The notes under the pieces are model-generated. The model did no database searches, was not told the origin of the DNA, and saw only the letters and a program-made list of their open reading frames with translations. Position numbers and translations under genes: made by a program. From Paenibacillus borealis (lineage in GTDB: Bacteria > Bacillota > Bacilli > Paenibacillales > Paenibacillaceae), in assembly GCF_000758665.1 (NCBI RefSeq), contig NZ_CP009285.1:5642001-5706000 (forward strand): 64,000 nucleotides of DNA, written 5' to 3'. This document shows positions 54,125 to 63,493 of this stretch, piece after piece. Position 1 is the stretch's first letter. Each line of letters begins with the position of its first letter.

Positions 54125-54703
54125 ATGTTTGATAACTATAACAAGGTTCAGCAGGCCGTCCTGGAAACGACGCTTGGTCTGATTATTGAGAAGGAGCTGC
54201 AGGCGACTTCCATGTCGCTGATTGCCAAGAAATCCGGGATCTCTACCGGAAGTATTTATCATTATTTTGAGAGTAAAGAAGACATTATTAATGAACTGTA
54301 TAAGGGGATCGTTACTTTTAACGGGCATAAAGTGCTTGATGGTATCTATACCGATGAGCCCATACGCAACCGCCTGGAGCGGGCCTGGAGGAATCTGATT
54401 ACTCTGTCACTGGAGTATCCGCAGGGCTTCCAATTTATTGAGCAGTATTCGTTCTCGCCCTATATTAAAGATGAAGTTAAGCAAGCTGTCTATGAGGGCG
54501 GCTGGTGCCACCCGCTGGAGAAGCTCTACGCCGAAGCCGTCCAGCAGAAGCTGTTCGCCGATATGGACCCCAAATTCATGGTGCAGATGCATTACGGCTC
54601 CATCGTCTATGTTGTCAAAAGCGCATTGAACCATTATCTGACCATCAGCGATGAGGTGATCGAAGGTCTGATTGCTTCCTGCTGGCAGAGCGTGAGCCTG
54701 TAA
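54125..54703 (+). CDS. TetR-family repressor
   Basis: A 192-aa TetR regulator. DNA-binding domain at residues about 8-55 (SMSLIAKKSGISTGSIYHYF, then SKEDIINELY); the rest is a helical ligand domain. GGAGG precedes the ATG by 7 bases. The three related TAGAATGA-N-TTC palindromes before it and before the SDR gene make it the likely repressor of both. Confidence 0.93.
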   Translation: MFDNYNKVQQAVLETTLGLIIEKELQATSMSLIAKKSGISTGSIYHYFESKEDIINELYKGIVTFNGHKVLDGIYTDEPIRNRLERAWRNLITLSLEYPQGFQFIEQYSFSPYIKDEVKQAVYEGGWCHPLEKLYAEAVQQKLFADMDPKFMVQMHYGSIVYVVKSALNHYLTISDEVIEGLIASCWQSVSL

Positions 54704-54721
54704 ATAATCGTTACACAAAGA

Positions 54722-54748
54722 AAGGCCTTGCGCGGGTTGGCAGGCCTT
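54722..54748. terminator. Terminator between convergent tetR and ATP-grasp genes
   Basis: AAGGCCT pairs with AGGCCTT across a 13-base loop. T-rich flanks on both strands suggest it works in both directions. Confidence 0.7.
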
Positions 54749-54764
54749 CTTTTGGTATGCTTAC

Positions 54765-55520
54765 TTATAGTTTCAACCCGAAATTCCGGTATCTCATGAC
54801 TCTGCGGTAGATCGACTTATCCTTGAGCTGATTAAAAATATAAGGGTCAGGATTCATGTTCACTTCAATAATCCACGGCTTCAAGCTCCGGTCGAGACCG
54901 ACATCTACACCGAACTGCCGGTGGCGCGGATAGGTCTTCTGCAGTTGAGCCGCGATGCGTGTACCCAGCCGGTTCAGCTCTCCTTTCAGCTGCACAAGCT
55001 GCCCGGCCGACAGATGAGTTGAGAGCAATTGCTCCACTGCGGTCGGTTTGCCGCCGCTGTGGTAATTGGTCACTATTTTGCGCGGATGCCCCAGGCGGCC
55101 AATGATCCCGGTAGCTTCCCAGACGCCCTTGGGGCTAAGCTGCACCATCACCCGGATATCGAAACGGCGCCCGTGATGCTTCAGCAGATGGATGCCTTTT
55201 TGAATCAGATAGCTCCTTCTGCCGATCTTCTTCGCGAGACTGTTATGAAAAGCCTCAAACGTATCGAAATGGCGTAGTGTCTCCTCGTACTGATACGTAT
55301 ACCCCTGCCGCTCTCCCCGTTCAGCGCGGATAACCCCGTTGCCATAGGTTCCCTGCTCCGGCTTAACATAGATCATTCCGTAGCTGTGAATCATCTGCTC
55401 CAGATTGCGTCTGGTGAATCTCCGGGTATCCGGGATGAAGGGCTTAATTGTATTATTCCTAAGCAGCAGCTTGGTCTTGTACCATTTACTCTTTCCTGAT
55501 AGAACCGGCTTGACTGGCAC
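54765..55520 (-). CDS. YheC/YheD-type spore-coat ATP-grasp protein
   Basis: A 251-aa ATP-grasp-fold protein like the Bacillus spore-coat-associated YheC/YheD proteins. Seen are YVKPEQGTYGNGVIRAE (nucleotide-binding strand), RRFDIRVMVQ, IIGRLGHPRKIVTNYHSGG and IIEVNMNPDPY (metal-binding Glu/Asn). It covers only the ATP-grasp part and is shorter than the 360-450 aa of the Bacillus proteins. The start is GTG at 55520 with AGGAGAG 8 bases upstream. It is divergent from the DUF6492/mannose-nucleotide pair, which hints at spore-surface glycan work. Confidence 0.85.
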   Translation of the reverse strand: MPVKPVLSGKSKWYKTKLLLRNNTIKPFIPDTRRFTRRNLEQMIHSYGMIYVKPEQGTYGNGVIRAERGERQGYTYQYEETLRHFDTFEAFHNSLAKKIGRRSYLIQKGIHLLKHHGRRFDIRVMVQLSPKGVWEATGIIGRLGHPRKIVTNYHSGGKPTAVEQLLSTHLSAGQLVQLKGELNRLGTRIAAQLQKTYPRHRQFGVDVGLDRSLKPWIIEVNMNPDPYIFNQLKDKSIYRRVMRYRNFGLKL

Positions 55521-55731
55521 GCTTGCACTCTCCTGTCCGGGATGAGGGCTTCATCCTCCCCTGATTTACATAGTCGCTGCATTCTATGCGGAAGAGAACA
55601 TATTGGAATAAAGCATTTGCCCCCTACGGGAAGATTATCTTTCAGCATGATCATTGCCCTGTCAACCGTTAATCCGCAGGCATAAACTAATGCAGACGCT
55701 CAAGTGTCAATATAGGTACGGAGATGAAACC

Positions 55732-56547
55732 ATGTCAGATGCTTCGGAAAATGTAACAAAAAGCGGCCCTTCAATCGATGTCCTGATCCCGGCTATTGAA
55801 AAAGATCTCGCTACCCTCCCCCATGTGATCGACAGTCTCCGCCGCTACGTCCGCCACCCTATCAGCCATATTTATATTGTCTCGCCGAACAGCAGCAAGA
55901 TCAGGAAGCTGTGCTCCCGCAAAAATTGTGTCTTTGTCGATGAAACTACCGTTCTGCCGTTCACAAAAAAAGCTATCCGCTACTCCTCTTCCCGCTGGAA
56001 CCGTTCCGGCTGGCTGTACCAGCAGCTGCTTAAGATGAACGGTGATCATATTTGCCGCGAGAAATTTTTCCTGGTGGTTGATGCGGATACAGTGCTGATT
56101 CGTCCCCATCGTTTCCGTTCCGGCGGGAAAAGCATCTTTTATTGCCGCAACTGGAGCCAACCGGAATATTTCCGCACCTACCGGAAGCTGCTCGGCGCCG
56201 CCGCTCCCTCCCCTAAGTCTTTTGTTACACACTATATGCTGTTCGAGTCCGCGAAGCTGGCCAGTCTCAAAAGAACCATTGAAGCCCGGCACGGGATGCC
56301 CTGGCATGCTGCCATTCTCCGCAGTATCAACAAAAAAAGACAGTTCGGCTTCTCTGAATTTGAAACCTATGCCAACTATGTGTACAGCAGGAACAGCGCC
56401 GCTGTGCTGCTCAGAAACGCCAACAATAAATCCCTTAGCACCCCGGTTGCAGCACTAGGACAAGAACGGATTCAAAGACTCGCCCGTACCTACCGTTCGC
56501 TGTCCTTCCATCAGCGCAAGGGGTATTCCACTCCGGCTAAGCCCTAA
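55732..56547 (+). CDS. DUF6492-like putative glycosyltransferase
   Basis: A 271-aa protein. The N-terminus IDVLIPAIEKDLATLPHVI followed by HIYIVSPNSSKIR and VVDADTVLI looks like a GT-A glycosyltransferase fold with a DxD-type metal motif (DAD). Similar proteins are grouped as DUF6492 and are uncharacterised as far as I know. The ATG at 55732 has GGAG 9 bases upstream; the frame extends to 55654 without a better site. It lies 14 bases before the mannose-1-phosphate guanylyltransferase gene, so a role in sugar transfer using GDP-mannose is inferred, not shown. Confidence 0.75.
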   Translation: MSDASENVTKSGPSIDVLIPAIEKDLATLPHVIDSLRRYVRHPISHIYIVSPNSSKIRKLCSRKNCVFVDETTVLPFTKKAIRYSSSRWNRSGWLYQQLLKMNGDHICREKFFLVVDADTVLIRPHRFRSGGKSIFYCRNWSQPEYFRTYRKLLGAAAPSPKSFVTHYMLFESAKLASLKRTIEARHGMPWHAAILRSINKKRQFGFSEFETYANYVYSRNSAAVLLRNANNKSLSTPVAALGQERIQRLARTYRSLSFHQRKGYSTPAKP

Positions 56548-56561
56548 GGAGGCAGAACGCC

Positions 56562-57887
56562 TTGCATACTATTCTTCTATGCGGTGGCTCCGGCCAGCGC
56601 CTCTGGCCTCTATCCGGCAGCATCCGGTCCAAAATGTTCCTCCAGCTGCTCCCTGCACCGGACGGAGGCACAGAGTCCATGATCGGACGGGTATGCCGTC
56701 AGCTCGCTCATGCCGGACTGGACGGATCCGTATTGTTCGTTGCGCATCAGGAGCAGCTGGCCATCACCCGCCGGTATACCGGAAACAAATATCCGGTAAT
56801 CGGGGAGCCTTATAAACGCGGCACATTTACAGCAGCCGCGTCAGGTGCCCTGCATCTGCACTCCACAGGAAAGGCTAAACCGGAGGATATCATCTGCGTC
56901 GCTCCGGCTGATATGTATGCGGACGAAGACTTCTTCCGGCTGTTTCATCAATTTCCGGATATCCTGGCATCCTCACAGGCAGAGCTCCTCCTGCTTGGAA
57001 CTAAACCTGCCTATCCTTCGGATCAATACGGCTATATTGTCCCGGCGCAAGGGGGCCGGGAGGCATATGCCCGGGTACTTTCTTTTGCAGAGAAGCCGGA
57101 CATAGCCAAAGCCCGGGAGCTGATGCAGGAACATGCTTTATGGAACTGCGGGATATTCGCGTTCCGGCTTAGCTTCCTGCTGGCACATCTGCAGAAAATA
57201 GGCTTGCCCACTGATCAAACGGCATTTGTTGCGCAATATCCCGGACTCCCCGTCCGCAGCTTTGACAAGGAAGTGGCGGAGCGCAGCTCCAAGGCTGCCG
57301 TTGTACGGCATGAAGGGGAGTGGTCCGATCTGGGAAGCTGGGATACGCTGACTGCCCGGCTGCACTCACCGGTGATTGGAGAAGGAGGCCTATGGGGAGA
57401 CTGCCGGGACACCCATGTTGTCAATGAACTGAATGTTCCCCTGCATGTAATCGGTGTCCCCGGCATAGTCGCCATAGGTAGTCCCGAAGGTATCCTGATC
57501 GCGGCCAAGAAGGATGCAAATACTATCAAGGACATCCTGCAAGAGCATTCCGTTAAGGCGCCGATGTATGGTGAGACCGGCTGGGGCAGCTATACCGTCC
57601 TGGACCGGACGGCAAACGGCACCAGCCTGGTACTTACAATAATGTTGACACTGCTGCCGGAACACGGCATACCGGAAATGGACGGTCAGCATGCTGCCAA
57701 AACATGGATGATTGTGTCCGGCCACGGAGAGGTCGCGGTGAACGGAGCCGCTGCCGCTGCATCGGCTGGCGGGATATTTACAATGACCCGTGGGGAACGG
57801 CATGCGATCAGAGCTTTCAGCGACATGAAGCTTATTGAGGTACGGATTAGTGAGCCCGGCGATGACGGGCGTGTATATGGCAGCTGA
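56562..57887 (+). CDS. manC: Mannose-1-phosphate guanylyltransferase (ManC-type)
   Basis: A 441-aa cytosolic enzyme making GDP-mannose from mannose-1-phosphate and GTP. Nucleotidyltransferase signature LLCGGSGQRLWPLSG at residues 4-18, Lys in IRSKMFLQLL, FAEKP (near 180), LWNCGIFAFR and GEWSDLGSWDTL. The C-terminal part has a cupin (phosphomannose isomerase-like) fold, but without the full metal-ligand set seen in true bifunctional enzymes. The start is TTG at 56562 with AAGGAGG 9 bases upstream. In an operon with the DUF6492-like gene. Confidence 0.87.
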   Translation: MHTILLCGGSGQRLWPLSGSIRSKMFLQLLPAPDGGTESMIGRVCRQLAHAGLDGSVLFVAHQEQLAITRRYTGNKYPVIGEPYKRGTFTAAASGALHLHSTGKAKPEDIICVAPADMYADEDFFRLFHQFPDILASSQAELLLLGTKPAYPSDQYGYIVPAQGGREAYARVLSFAEKPDIAKARELMQEHALWNCGIFAFRLSFLLAHLQKIGLPTDQTAFVAQYPGLPVRSFDKEVAERSSKAAVVRHEGEWSDLGSWDTLTARLHSPVIGEGGLWGDCRDTHVVNELNVPLHVIGVPGIVAIGSPEGILIAAKKDANTIKDILQEHSVKAPMYGETGWGSYTVLDRTANGTSLVLTIMLTLLPEHGIPEMDGQHAAKTWMIVSGHGEVAVNGAAAAASAGGIFTMTRGERHAIRAFSDMKLIEVRISEPGDDGRVYGS

Positions 57888-57934
57888 TAAGAAGTTTCAA
57901 GGCTTGTTCTTCGCACCCGCCGCTACAAACAAAA

Positions 57935-57978
57935 AGGGATATCTCAAACGCCAGATGGTGGCTGTTTGGGATATCCCT
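57935..57978 (-). terminator. Terminator of the GH2 gene
   Basis: AGGGATATC.CAAAC pairs with GTTTG.GATATCCCT; five T follow on the minus strand. It overlaps the first bases of the GH2 stop region and may also end the convergent manC transcript. Confidence 0.75.
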
Positions 57979-57983
57979 GATTG

Positions 57984-60900
57984 CTATACGGACGGCAGAA
58001 ACTGGAACCACTTGAAGTCAAACCGGCTGCCCGGCAGGAACAGGAATGTGACGGTCTGGCTGCCGCTTACCGGCGGCTCCAGAGTGAATTCACGCTCCGT
58101 GTAGCTGGCGCTTCCGGCAAATTCAATCAGCTGCTTGGATTCACCGGCAGGACCGCTGAACAGAATCTGCATTGTATTGTTCGCAAGCGCTGAGCGTCCG
58201 CAGATGACTACCCTTGAGCATTCCGCCCCGCCAAAGTCCATCCCGGCAAATATAAGCGAGACATTGTTGCCGATCCCTTCAATGGCGTCCTCTGTTATTG
58301 TGAAGGCATCCCCGTAAACCGCACTGTTGGCCAGTGCAGCAAGACGCTCGAACGCCTTGTGCCTGCGGACAAACGAGAAGCCCTTCAGATGAATCTTCTT
58401 CCGCAGGACGAAGGACAGTGAAGTGATGCCCGTCAACCGTTTGGGCAGCGTGTAGCGTTCCTCCTGATATACGTTCCAGCGGGACGGCTTCTGGTAAGTC
58501 ACTGTGGTGAGCAGTTCGGCACCGTTCTCCCCGGGAACACCTTCCCATATTTCTATCGGGAATTCCTGATCATCCAGCGAGAAGATTGGCAGAACAATCT
58601 CATCGGCTCCATCTTCCCCGAAGTCGATCCGTTCGAAGCATATCCGGCTCTCCCCTTCCCGGGCTGTGGCAACACCGCGTTCATTGCCGTTGGTCAGATT
58701 CCGGCTGTGGCTGCTGTGGAATCCGGAAGAGACAAACTCATACGGATTCAGATAAGCCTGGCCAAGACCCGTGAGCTTGAATTCCATTTGTGAATAGAGG
58801 CGAATCCCGTCAGCACCGTTGGCTGTCCCGCAGCGGATGTATACATCCCCGTCACCCAAGGCCGTGATTACCGCTTCATGGCCGCTGGTCTCGATGGTGG
58901 CGATATTGGCATCAATGCCAGCGGCGTTCGTAATCCGCCACTCGACATCCTGCCAGGCGGCACCCTGCGGATGAAGCTTCACACGGACAGGAAGCGACGG
59001 ACGCTCCGGCGTCAGAATATTACCCTCAGGGCAGATAAGCTCCAGCTTGCGGACAGGGATTCCCCCTTCCTTGCTGCTCTCCGGATTACCGGGGGACGCA
59101 TCCGCCTCCAGCGGATTATGCGCATACAGATACAGCTCATCTTCGGCGATCGTTCCCGGTGCAGGAAGCACCGCTTGCAGTTTAAGCTCAGCAGAAGCCA
59201 GATCCGCAGAAGCCACACGCAGGGTGATGGTTCCGGCCTCCAGTGTGCCGGCAATCACTGCCAGCAGCTTACCGCTGAACAGACGGCGGCTTACGCCTTT
59301 GTAGGAATCATAGTCCGTGCTGTCCCCGTTATCCAGACCGATCAGTCGTCCGGGACCTTCAATACTGAGGTGAACCCGGTTATTGGCATTCGCTACCGGA
59401 CGCCCCGACTGATCCAGCGTGCTGACCGTTACGAAGATAAGGTCCGTACCGTCTGCGGCAATCTCCTGCTTGTCAGGAGTTAACACCAGCGAAGCTGCAT
59501 CCCCGAAGGAGGAAATCTGATCCTCCGCAATTACATTCCCCTGCTCATCATAAGCAGCTGCACGCAGGACACCGTCCGCGTAGGGCAGCTGCCATTCTCC
59601 AAGTAGCTTATGTCCGTGGACATGATCGATATCCACGCTGCCCTGCGAGACTTCATTCAAGAACAGCTCGATGCGCGGAGCATTCGAGCAGACCCGCACA
59701 TCAATCAGCTGGCCCTGCGAGAAATCCCAATATGGGAATATATGAATCATCGGATGAGTACGGTAATCTGTCCATTCCGCCTGATAGATATAATAGGAAT
59801 CCTTAGGGAAACCGGCGGTATCCAGCTGTCCGAAGTAAGAGTTCTTAGTGTGATAAGGAGTAGGCTCCCCGATATAGTCAAAGCCCGTCCAGAGAAACTG
59901 CCCCAGCGAGAAGGAAGCATCCCGGTCTGCGGTGATGCAGGCCTCCGTGCTTTTGGCGCCCCAGCTGGTAGAACTGTTCCCTAGAGAAGAGCACTGCTGA
60001 TCATCATCGGCCAGAACAGATTGAGCCAGCGGGAAATGATAGACTCCCCGGCTCTGCACTGTCGAGCAGGTCTCACTGCCGTAGATTATCCAGTCCGGAT
60101 GCTCCCGGTGATGCTGCTCATAATATTTCTCCGCATAGTTGTAGCCTGCCACCTTGACGATATCAGCGCATTTCTGCGCATTCTCCCAAGGCATATAATT
60201 TGAGCCGATGGTAACGAACGCATTGCCCCTCGGGTCATGAACCAGCACTTCCTCCTGCAGCTCCCGGGTAAGCTCCTGGCCGCGGCTGTCAGCGTGGGTA
60301 TCGTAAATCTCGTTGCCGATGCTCCACATCAGCAGGCTTGGACGGTTGCGGTCACGCCGCACCCAGCTGGCGATATCGCGCTTCCACCACTCCGGGTAGA
60401 ACCGGGCATAGTCATAAGGCGTCTTGCTGCGCTCCCACATGTCGAAGGCTTCCGACACGATCAGCAGCCCCATTTCATCGGCCAGCTCCATAAGCTCCAC
60501 AGCGGGCATATTATGCGCGGTACGGATCGCATTGACGCCCATTTCCTGCAGCAGGACGAACTGGCGGCGCAGCGCCGCCTTGTTCACAGCAGCGCCCAGA
60601 GCGCCAAGGTCGTGATGCTGGCAGACTCCGTATATTTTGACATGACGGCCGTTGAGGAAGAAGCCCTTGTCGCTGTCCAGCTCCATCGTCCGGAAGCCGA
60701 AGCGCTCCTTCTCCACTTCAATAACCTCATCGTCTGCCAGCAGTTCTGATTGCAGTGTGTAGAGATGGGGACTGGTAATATCCCATAGCAGAGGCTGGTC
60801 AACAGTCAGACGGCTGTGGGTATGTACGGTTAAACCGCCCTGAAGCGCAGGTACCTCAGAGGTTCCTGCGGCAATTACCGTTCCTTGCGCATCCAGAATA

Positions 60901-61472
60901 CTATGCCGCAGCTTCAGCTTCGTGCCCGCCGCCGCAGCTTCAGCGATATGCAGCTCAACATCCACGTCTACAGTCCAGGCCTCACCATCCGCTGCTCTGG
61001 CCGCAATATAGATCCCGTCAGCGGCGATATGCGTCTTCGGCGCCGTCTTCAGCCAGACCGGCCGGTAAATTCCGGCGCCGGAGTACCAGCGGGAATTAGG
61101 CGATTCGTGGATCACACGCATATAGACTTCATTGTCTCCCGCTATCAGGTACGGGGTGATATCGAATTCAAAGGTGGAATATCCGTATTTCCACTCTCCC
61201 GCTACCTGTCCGTTCACATATAGCGTCGAGTTCATATACACTCCCTCGAAACGCAGGGACACAAGCTCATCCGCCGGCACTTCATCGAACCGGAGGCAGG
61301 TGCGGTACCAGCCATCCCCGTTCCCGTAGAGATTGCGGGTATCATAGATCAGCCAATCATGCGGCAGCGTAACCGGCATCCAGTCCGCATCTGCGGCCAC
61401 CTTGGCAAGCTCCGAATGAAGCGGCTGCTTGCTGAACTGCCAGCCATTGCTGAGTTTCTTTTTTAGACTCAT
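57984..61472 (-). CDS. GH2 beta-galactosidase-family enzyme
   Basis: Large GH2 enzyme (1162 aa), probably a beta-galactosidase or related exo-beta-glycosidase. N-terminal sugar-binding domain (GVYMNSTLYVNG), then an immunoglobulin-like domain and a catalytic barrel with NAIRTAHNM. Acid/base Glu is near 387 in SIGNEIYD; nucleophile Glu near 466 in IYGSETCS. More than 500 residues of beta-rich domains follow. No signal peptide, so it is intracellular. AGGAGG lies before the ATG. It is transcribed after an LplA-type SBP, without permease genes. Confidence 0.92.
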   Translation of the reverse strand: MSLKKKLSNGWQFSKQPLHSELAKVAADADWMPVTLPHDWLIYDTRNLYGNGDGWYRTCLRFDEVPADELVSLRFEGVYMNSTLYVNGQVAGEWKYGYSTFEFDITPYLIAGDNEVYMRVIHESPNSRWYSGAGIYRPVWLKTAPKTHIAADGIYIAARAADGEAWTVDVDVELHIAEAAAAGTKLKLRHSILDAQGTVIAAGTSEVPALQGGLTVHTHSRLTVDQPLLWDITSPHLYTLQSELLADDEVIEVEKERFGFRTMELDSDKGFFLNGRHVKIYGVCQHHDLGALGAAVNKAALRRQFVLLQEMGVNAIRTAHNMPAVELMELADEMGLLIVSEAFDMWERSKTPYDYARFYPEWWKRDIASWVRRDRNRPSLLMWSIGNEIYDTHADSRGQELTRELQEEVLVHDPRGNAFVTIGSNYMPWENAQKCADIVKVAGYNYAEKYYEQHHREHPDWIIYGSETCSTVQSRGVYHFPLAQSVLADDDQQCSSLGNSSTSWGAKSTEACITADRDASFSLGQFLWTGFDYIGEPTPYHTKNSYFGQLDTAGFPKDSYYIYQAEWTDYRTHPMIHIFPYWDFSQGQLIDVRVCSNAPRIELFLNEVSQGSVDIDHVHGHKLLGEWQLPYADGVLRAAAYDEQGNVIAEDQISSFGDAASLVLTPDKQEIAADGTDLIFVTVSTLDQSGRPVANANNRVHLSIEGPGRLIGLDNGDSTDYDSYKGVSRRLFSGKLLAVIAGTLEAGTITLRVASADLASAELKLQAVLPAPGTIAEDELYLYAHNPLEADASPGNPESSKEGGIPVRKLELICPEGNILTPERPSLPVRVKLHPQGAAWQDVEWRITNAAGIDANIATIETSGHEAVITALGDGDVYIRCGTANGADGIRLYSQMEFKLTGLGQAYLNPYEFVSSGFHSSHSRNLTNGNERGVATAREGESRICFERIDFGEDGADEIVLPIFSLDDQEFPIEIWEGVPGENGAELLTTVTYQKPSRWNVYQEERYTLPKRLTGITSLSFVLRKKIHLKGFSFVRRHKAFERLAALANSAVYGDAFTITEDAIEGIGNNVSLIFAGMDFGGAECSRVVICGRSALANNTMQILFSGPAGESKQLIEFAGSASYTEREFTLEPPVSGSQTVTFLFLPGSRFDFKWFQFLPSV

Positions 61473-61525
61473 GGATAATTCCTCCTAAAGGTTTGTTAGT
61501 ATAAGCCGGGAAATATGAGTATTAT

Positions 61526-63136
61526 CTAACGGTTCAGGTAACGTTCATAGGCCGCTTGTTGAATTTCCAGCGCACGCCCGATGCCCAGGTCCCTCATCTG
61601 CTGCACATATTTATCGTAATTGTCTACGGAATCGGTGCCCAGGATGATCTTGAGCTCGGTCTCTTTTACAAAAGCGTTGATGTCATTCATAATGCTGCTC
61701 ATTTCGTCCGCTTCTTCGGCGGTTGGCGTTACCGGTGGCAGCAGGTGGCTCTCATGATTGGTCTGTTTCCAGATGCCGATGGATTCGGTCGTTGCCGGAT
61801 ATTTCGCCGGCAGATTGTTGTCCTGCTGAATCATCGGGAAGTTGGTGCCGTGCGAATATTTGGACATAACCTGATCGCTGCCGAGGCCTTCGGGATTCTT
61901 AACCACAAGATCGGTATAGACGGGCTTGCCGTCTTCCAGCGTATAGGTAGTCCCTTCAACCCCATAGGTATTCAGCATGCTGCCTTCTTCGGTAAAAGCA
62001 TAATCCAGCCAGCGCATAGCGGCTTCGACATTTTTGGTTGTGGCAGAGATGGCCGCCGAGCTTGTCCCCGCGTACGCATTATCCAGCTGGCCGAACTCCG
62101 GAAGTCCGCCTTTGAACGCAGACGGGTATGGAGCGGCCACGAAGTCGGCTTCCGGGTCCGATTCCTGTACGGCTGAGTTATATTTCTCAATATAGTACTG
62201 CCAGCCGATCGTTGCTCCGCTTACATTAGAGGTCATTTTCTTGTCAACGGTAGCGCCGTCAATCGAAGCGAAATCCTTGTCAATCAGCCCTTCTTTGTAC
62301 CACCGGCTCATGGTATTGAGGTAGTCCTTGTAGCCAGGCTCCAGATAGCCATAGACTACTTTGCCGTCGTTAACGTAGAAGTTACCCATCACACCGAACG
62401 CTCCGGCGAACCCTCCAGTCCGCTCTCCCAGGAACATCGTACGGAAGGTTACGGGTGAGGCTGCATTTTTCTTGTCTTTAAAAGCAGTCAGCACAGTATG
62501 CCACTCCTCAATCGTTTCCGGGATGCCGAGATTCAGCTCATCGAGCCAATCCTTACGGATAATCGGCCCGCCGTAGACCCGTCCAATCTCCGAGCGGATG
62601 AACGGGAAAGCATAATACGTACCGTCATCGGTTTTGATCATTTTGTCGATATCCGGATTCTCCTGGAGCGTTTTCTTCAGGTTAGGCGCATATTGGTCAA
62701 TCAGGTCATTGAGCTTCAGAATATATCCCTGCTCGACGGCTTTATCAGGACCACCCGGATATTGCAGCCAGGTATTGAGGAATATATCCGGCAGCTCGCC
62801 CGAGGCCAGCAGCAGACTGAACTTCTGATCGGTCATCGGTGTTCCGCCCAGCTGTTTGATTGCGATTCCTGTCCGCTTCTCATATTCGTCATCAACCGGC
62901 AGCCGTTCCGGCGCACCTCCCAGCTGTTCATTCATATAAGTCAGCTCTATGCCGCCCGTCATCGGATAAGTGAAAGCTGCACCCGCTTCATTGGAAGCCG
63001 GGGCATTTCCGGCAGGAGTCTCAGAAGCGCTTTCATAATTAGCCTTTTTGGAGCTGCTGCAGCCTGCAGCAAGCAATGTGAGAGCTAACAAAACGATAAG
63101 CGGTTTATGCAGCTTTTTCGATCTGGATGAATTCAT
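61526..63136 (-). CDS. LplA-type sugar-binding lipoprotein (no permeases nearby)
   Basis: Extracellular binding lipoprotein (536 aa) with signal peptide ending in LAAGC (Cys at 26). LplA-family style: PDIFLNTWLQYPGG, SVDNYDKYVQQMRDLG. The ATG at 63136 has GGAGG 11 bases upstream; the frame to 63235 has no better site. It precedes GH2 by 53 bases on the same strand. No permease genes lie on either side, so it must use a channel encoded elsewhere or act with GH2 only. Confidence 0.9.
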   Translation of the reverse strand: MNSSRSKKLHKPLIVLLALTLLAAGCSSSKKANYESASETPAGNAPASNEAGAAFTYPMTGGIELTYMNEQLGGAPERLPVDDEYEKRTGIAIKQLGGTPMTDQKFSLLLASGELPDIFLNTWLQYPGGPDKAVEQGYILKLNDLIDQYAPNLKKTLQENPDIDKMIKTDDGTYYAFPFIRSEIGRVYGGPIIRKDWLDELNLGIPETIEEWHTVLTAFKDKKNAASPVTFRTMFLGERTGGFAGAFGVMGNFYVNDGKVVYGYLEPGYKDYLNTMSRWYKEGLIDKDFASIDGATVDKKMTSNVSGATIGWQYYIEKYNSAVQESDPEADFVAAPYPSAFKGGLPEFGQLDNAYAGTSSAAISATTKNVEAAMRWLDYAFTEEGSMLNTYGVEGTTYTLEDGKPVYTDLVVKNPEGLGSDQVMSKYSHGTNFPMIQQDNNLPAKYPATTESIGIWKQTNHESHLLPPVTPTAEEADEMSSIMNDINAFVKETELKIILGTDSVDNYDKYVQQMRDLGIGRALEIQQAAYERYLNR

Positions 63137-63251
63137 CACTGGTACGACCTCCGTTATAGGTGTAGTTGATGGCTTGATGCCTCTACAATGTAAGCTGAAT
63201 CTTGTATACAAACAATATTCAAAATGCGGAATCAATGGTTAAAAACGCAAA

Positions 63252-63284
63252 AGGAGAATAGAATAATCCTGATTCTATCCTCCT
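63252..63284 (-). terminator. Terminator of the NIF3-like gene
   Basis: AGGAGAATAGAAT pairs with ATTCTATCCTCCT (one mismatch) with a short loop; TTTTGCGTTTTT follows on the minus strand. It isolates the SBP-GH2 operon from the gene upstream. Confidence 0.8.
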
Positions 63285-63432
63285 GTCGTGAAATTGGCTA
63301 TCCAGTTTGTTTTAAGCAAGATTAGAATGTCTGCTGAACCCCGGTTGCTGGTGGTTCATCTTCTGCGCTCCCTTACCTCATATAGAATTCCACTATATGA
63401 TAGTTGAGTACAGGGGGCAAACCGCAATATGA

Positions 63433-63468
63433 GAAGACCTGAAGGGACAGTCATTGTCCCCGGGTCTT
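63433..63468. other. Second hairpin after the NIF3-like gene
   Basis: GAAGACC..GGGACA pairs with TTGTCCC..GGTCTTC; no T run on either strand. It sits about 25 bases past the stop of the NIF3-like gene and may protect the 3' end. Confidence 0.4.
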
Positions 63469-63493
63469 CATACCTTCAAAGAGGTTGCGCTAA

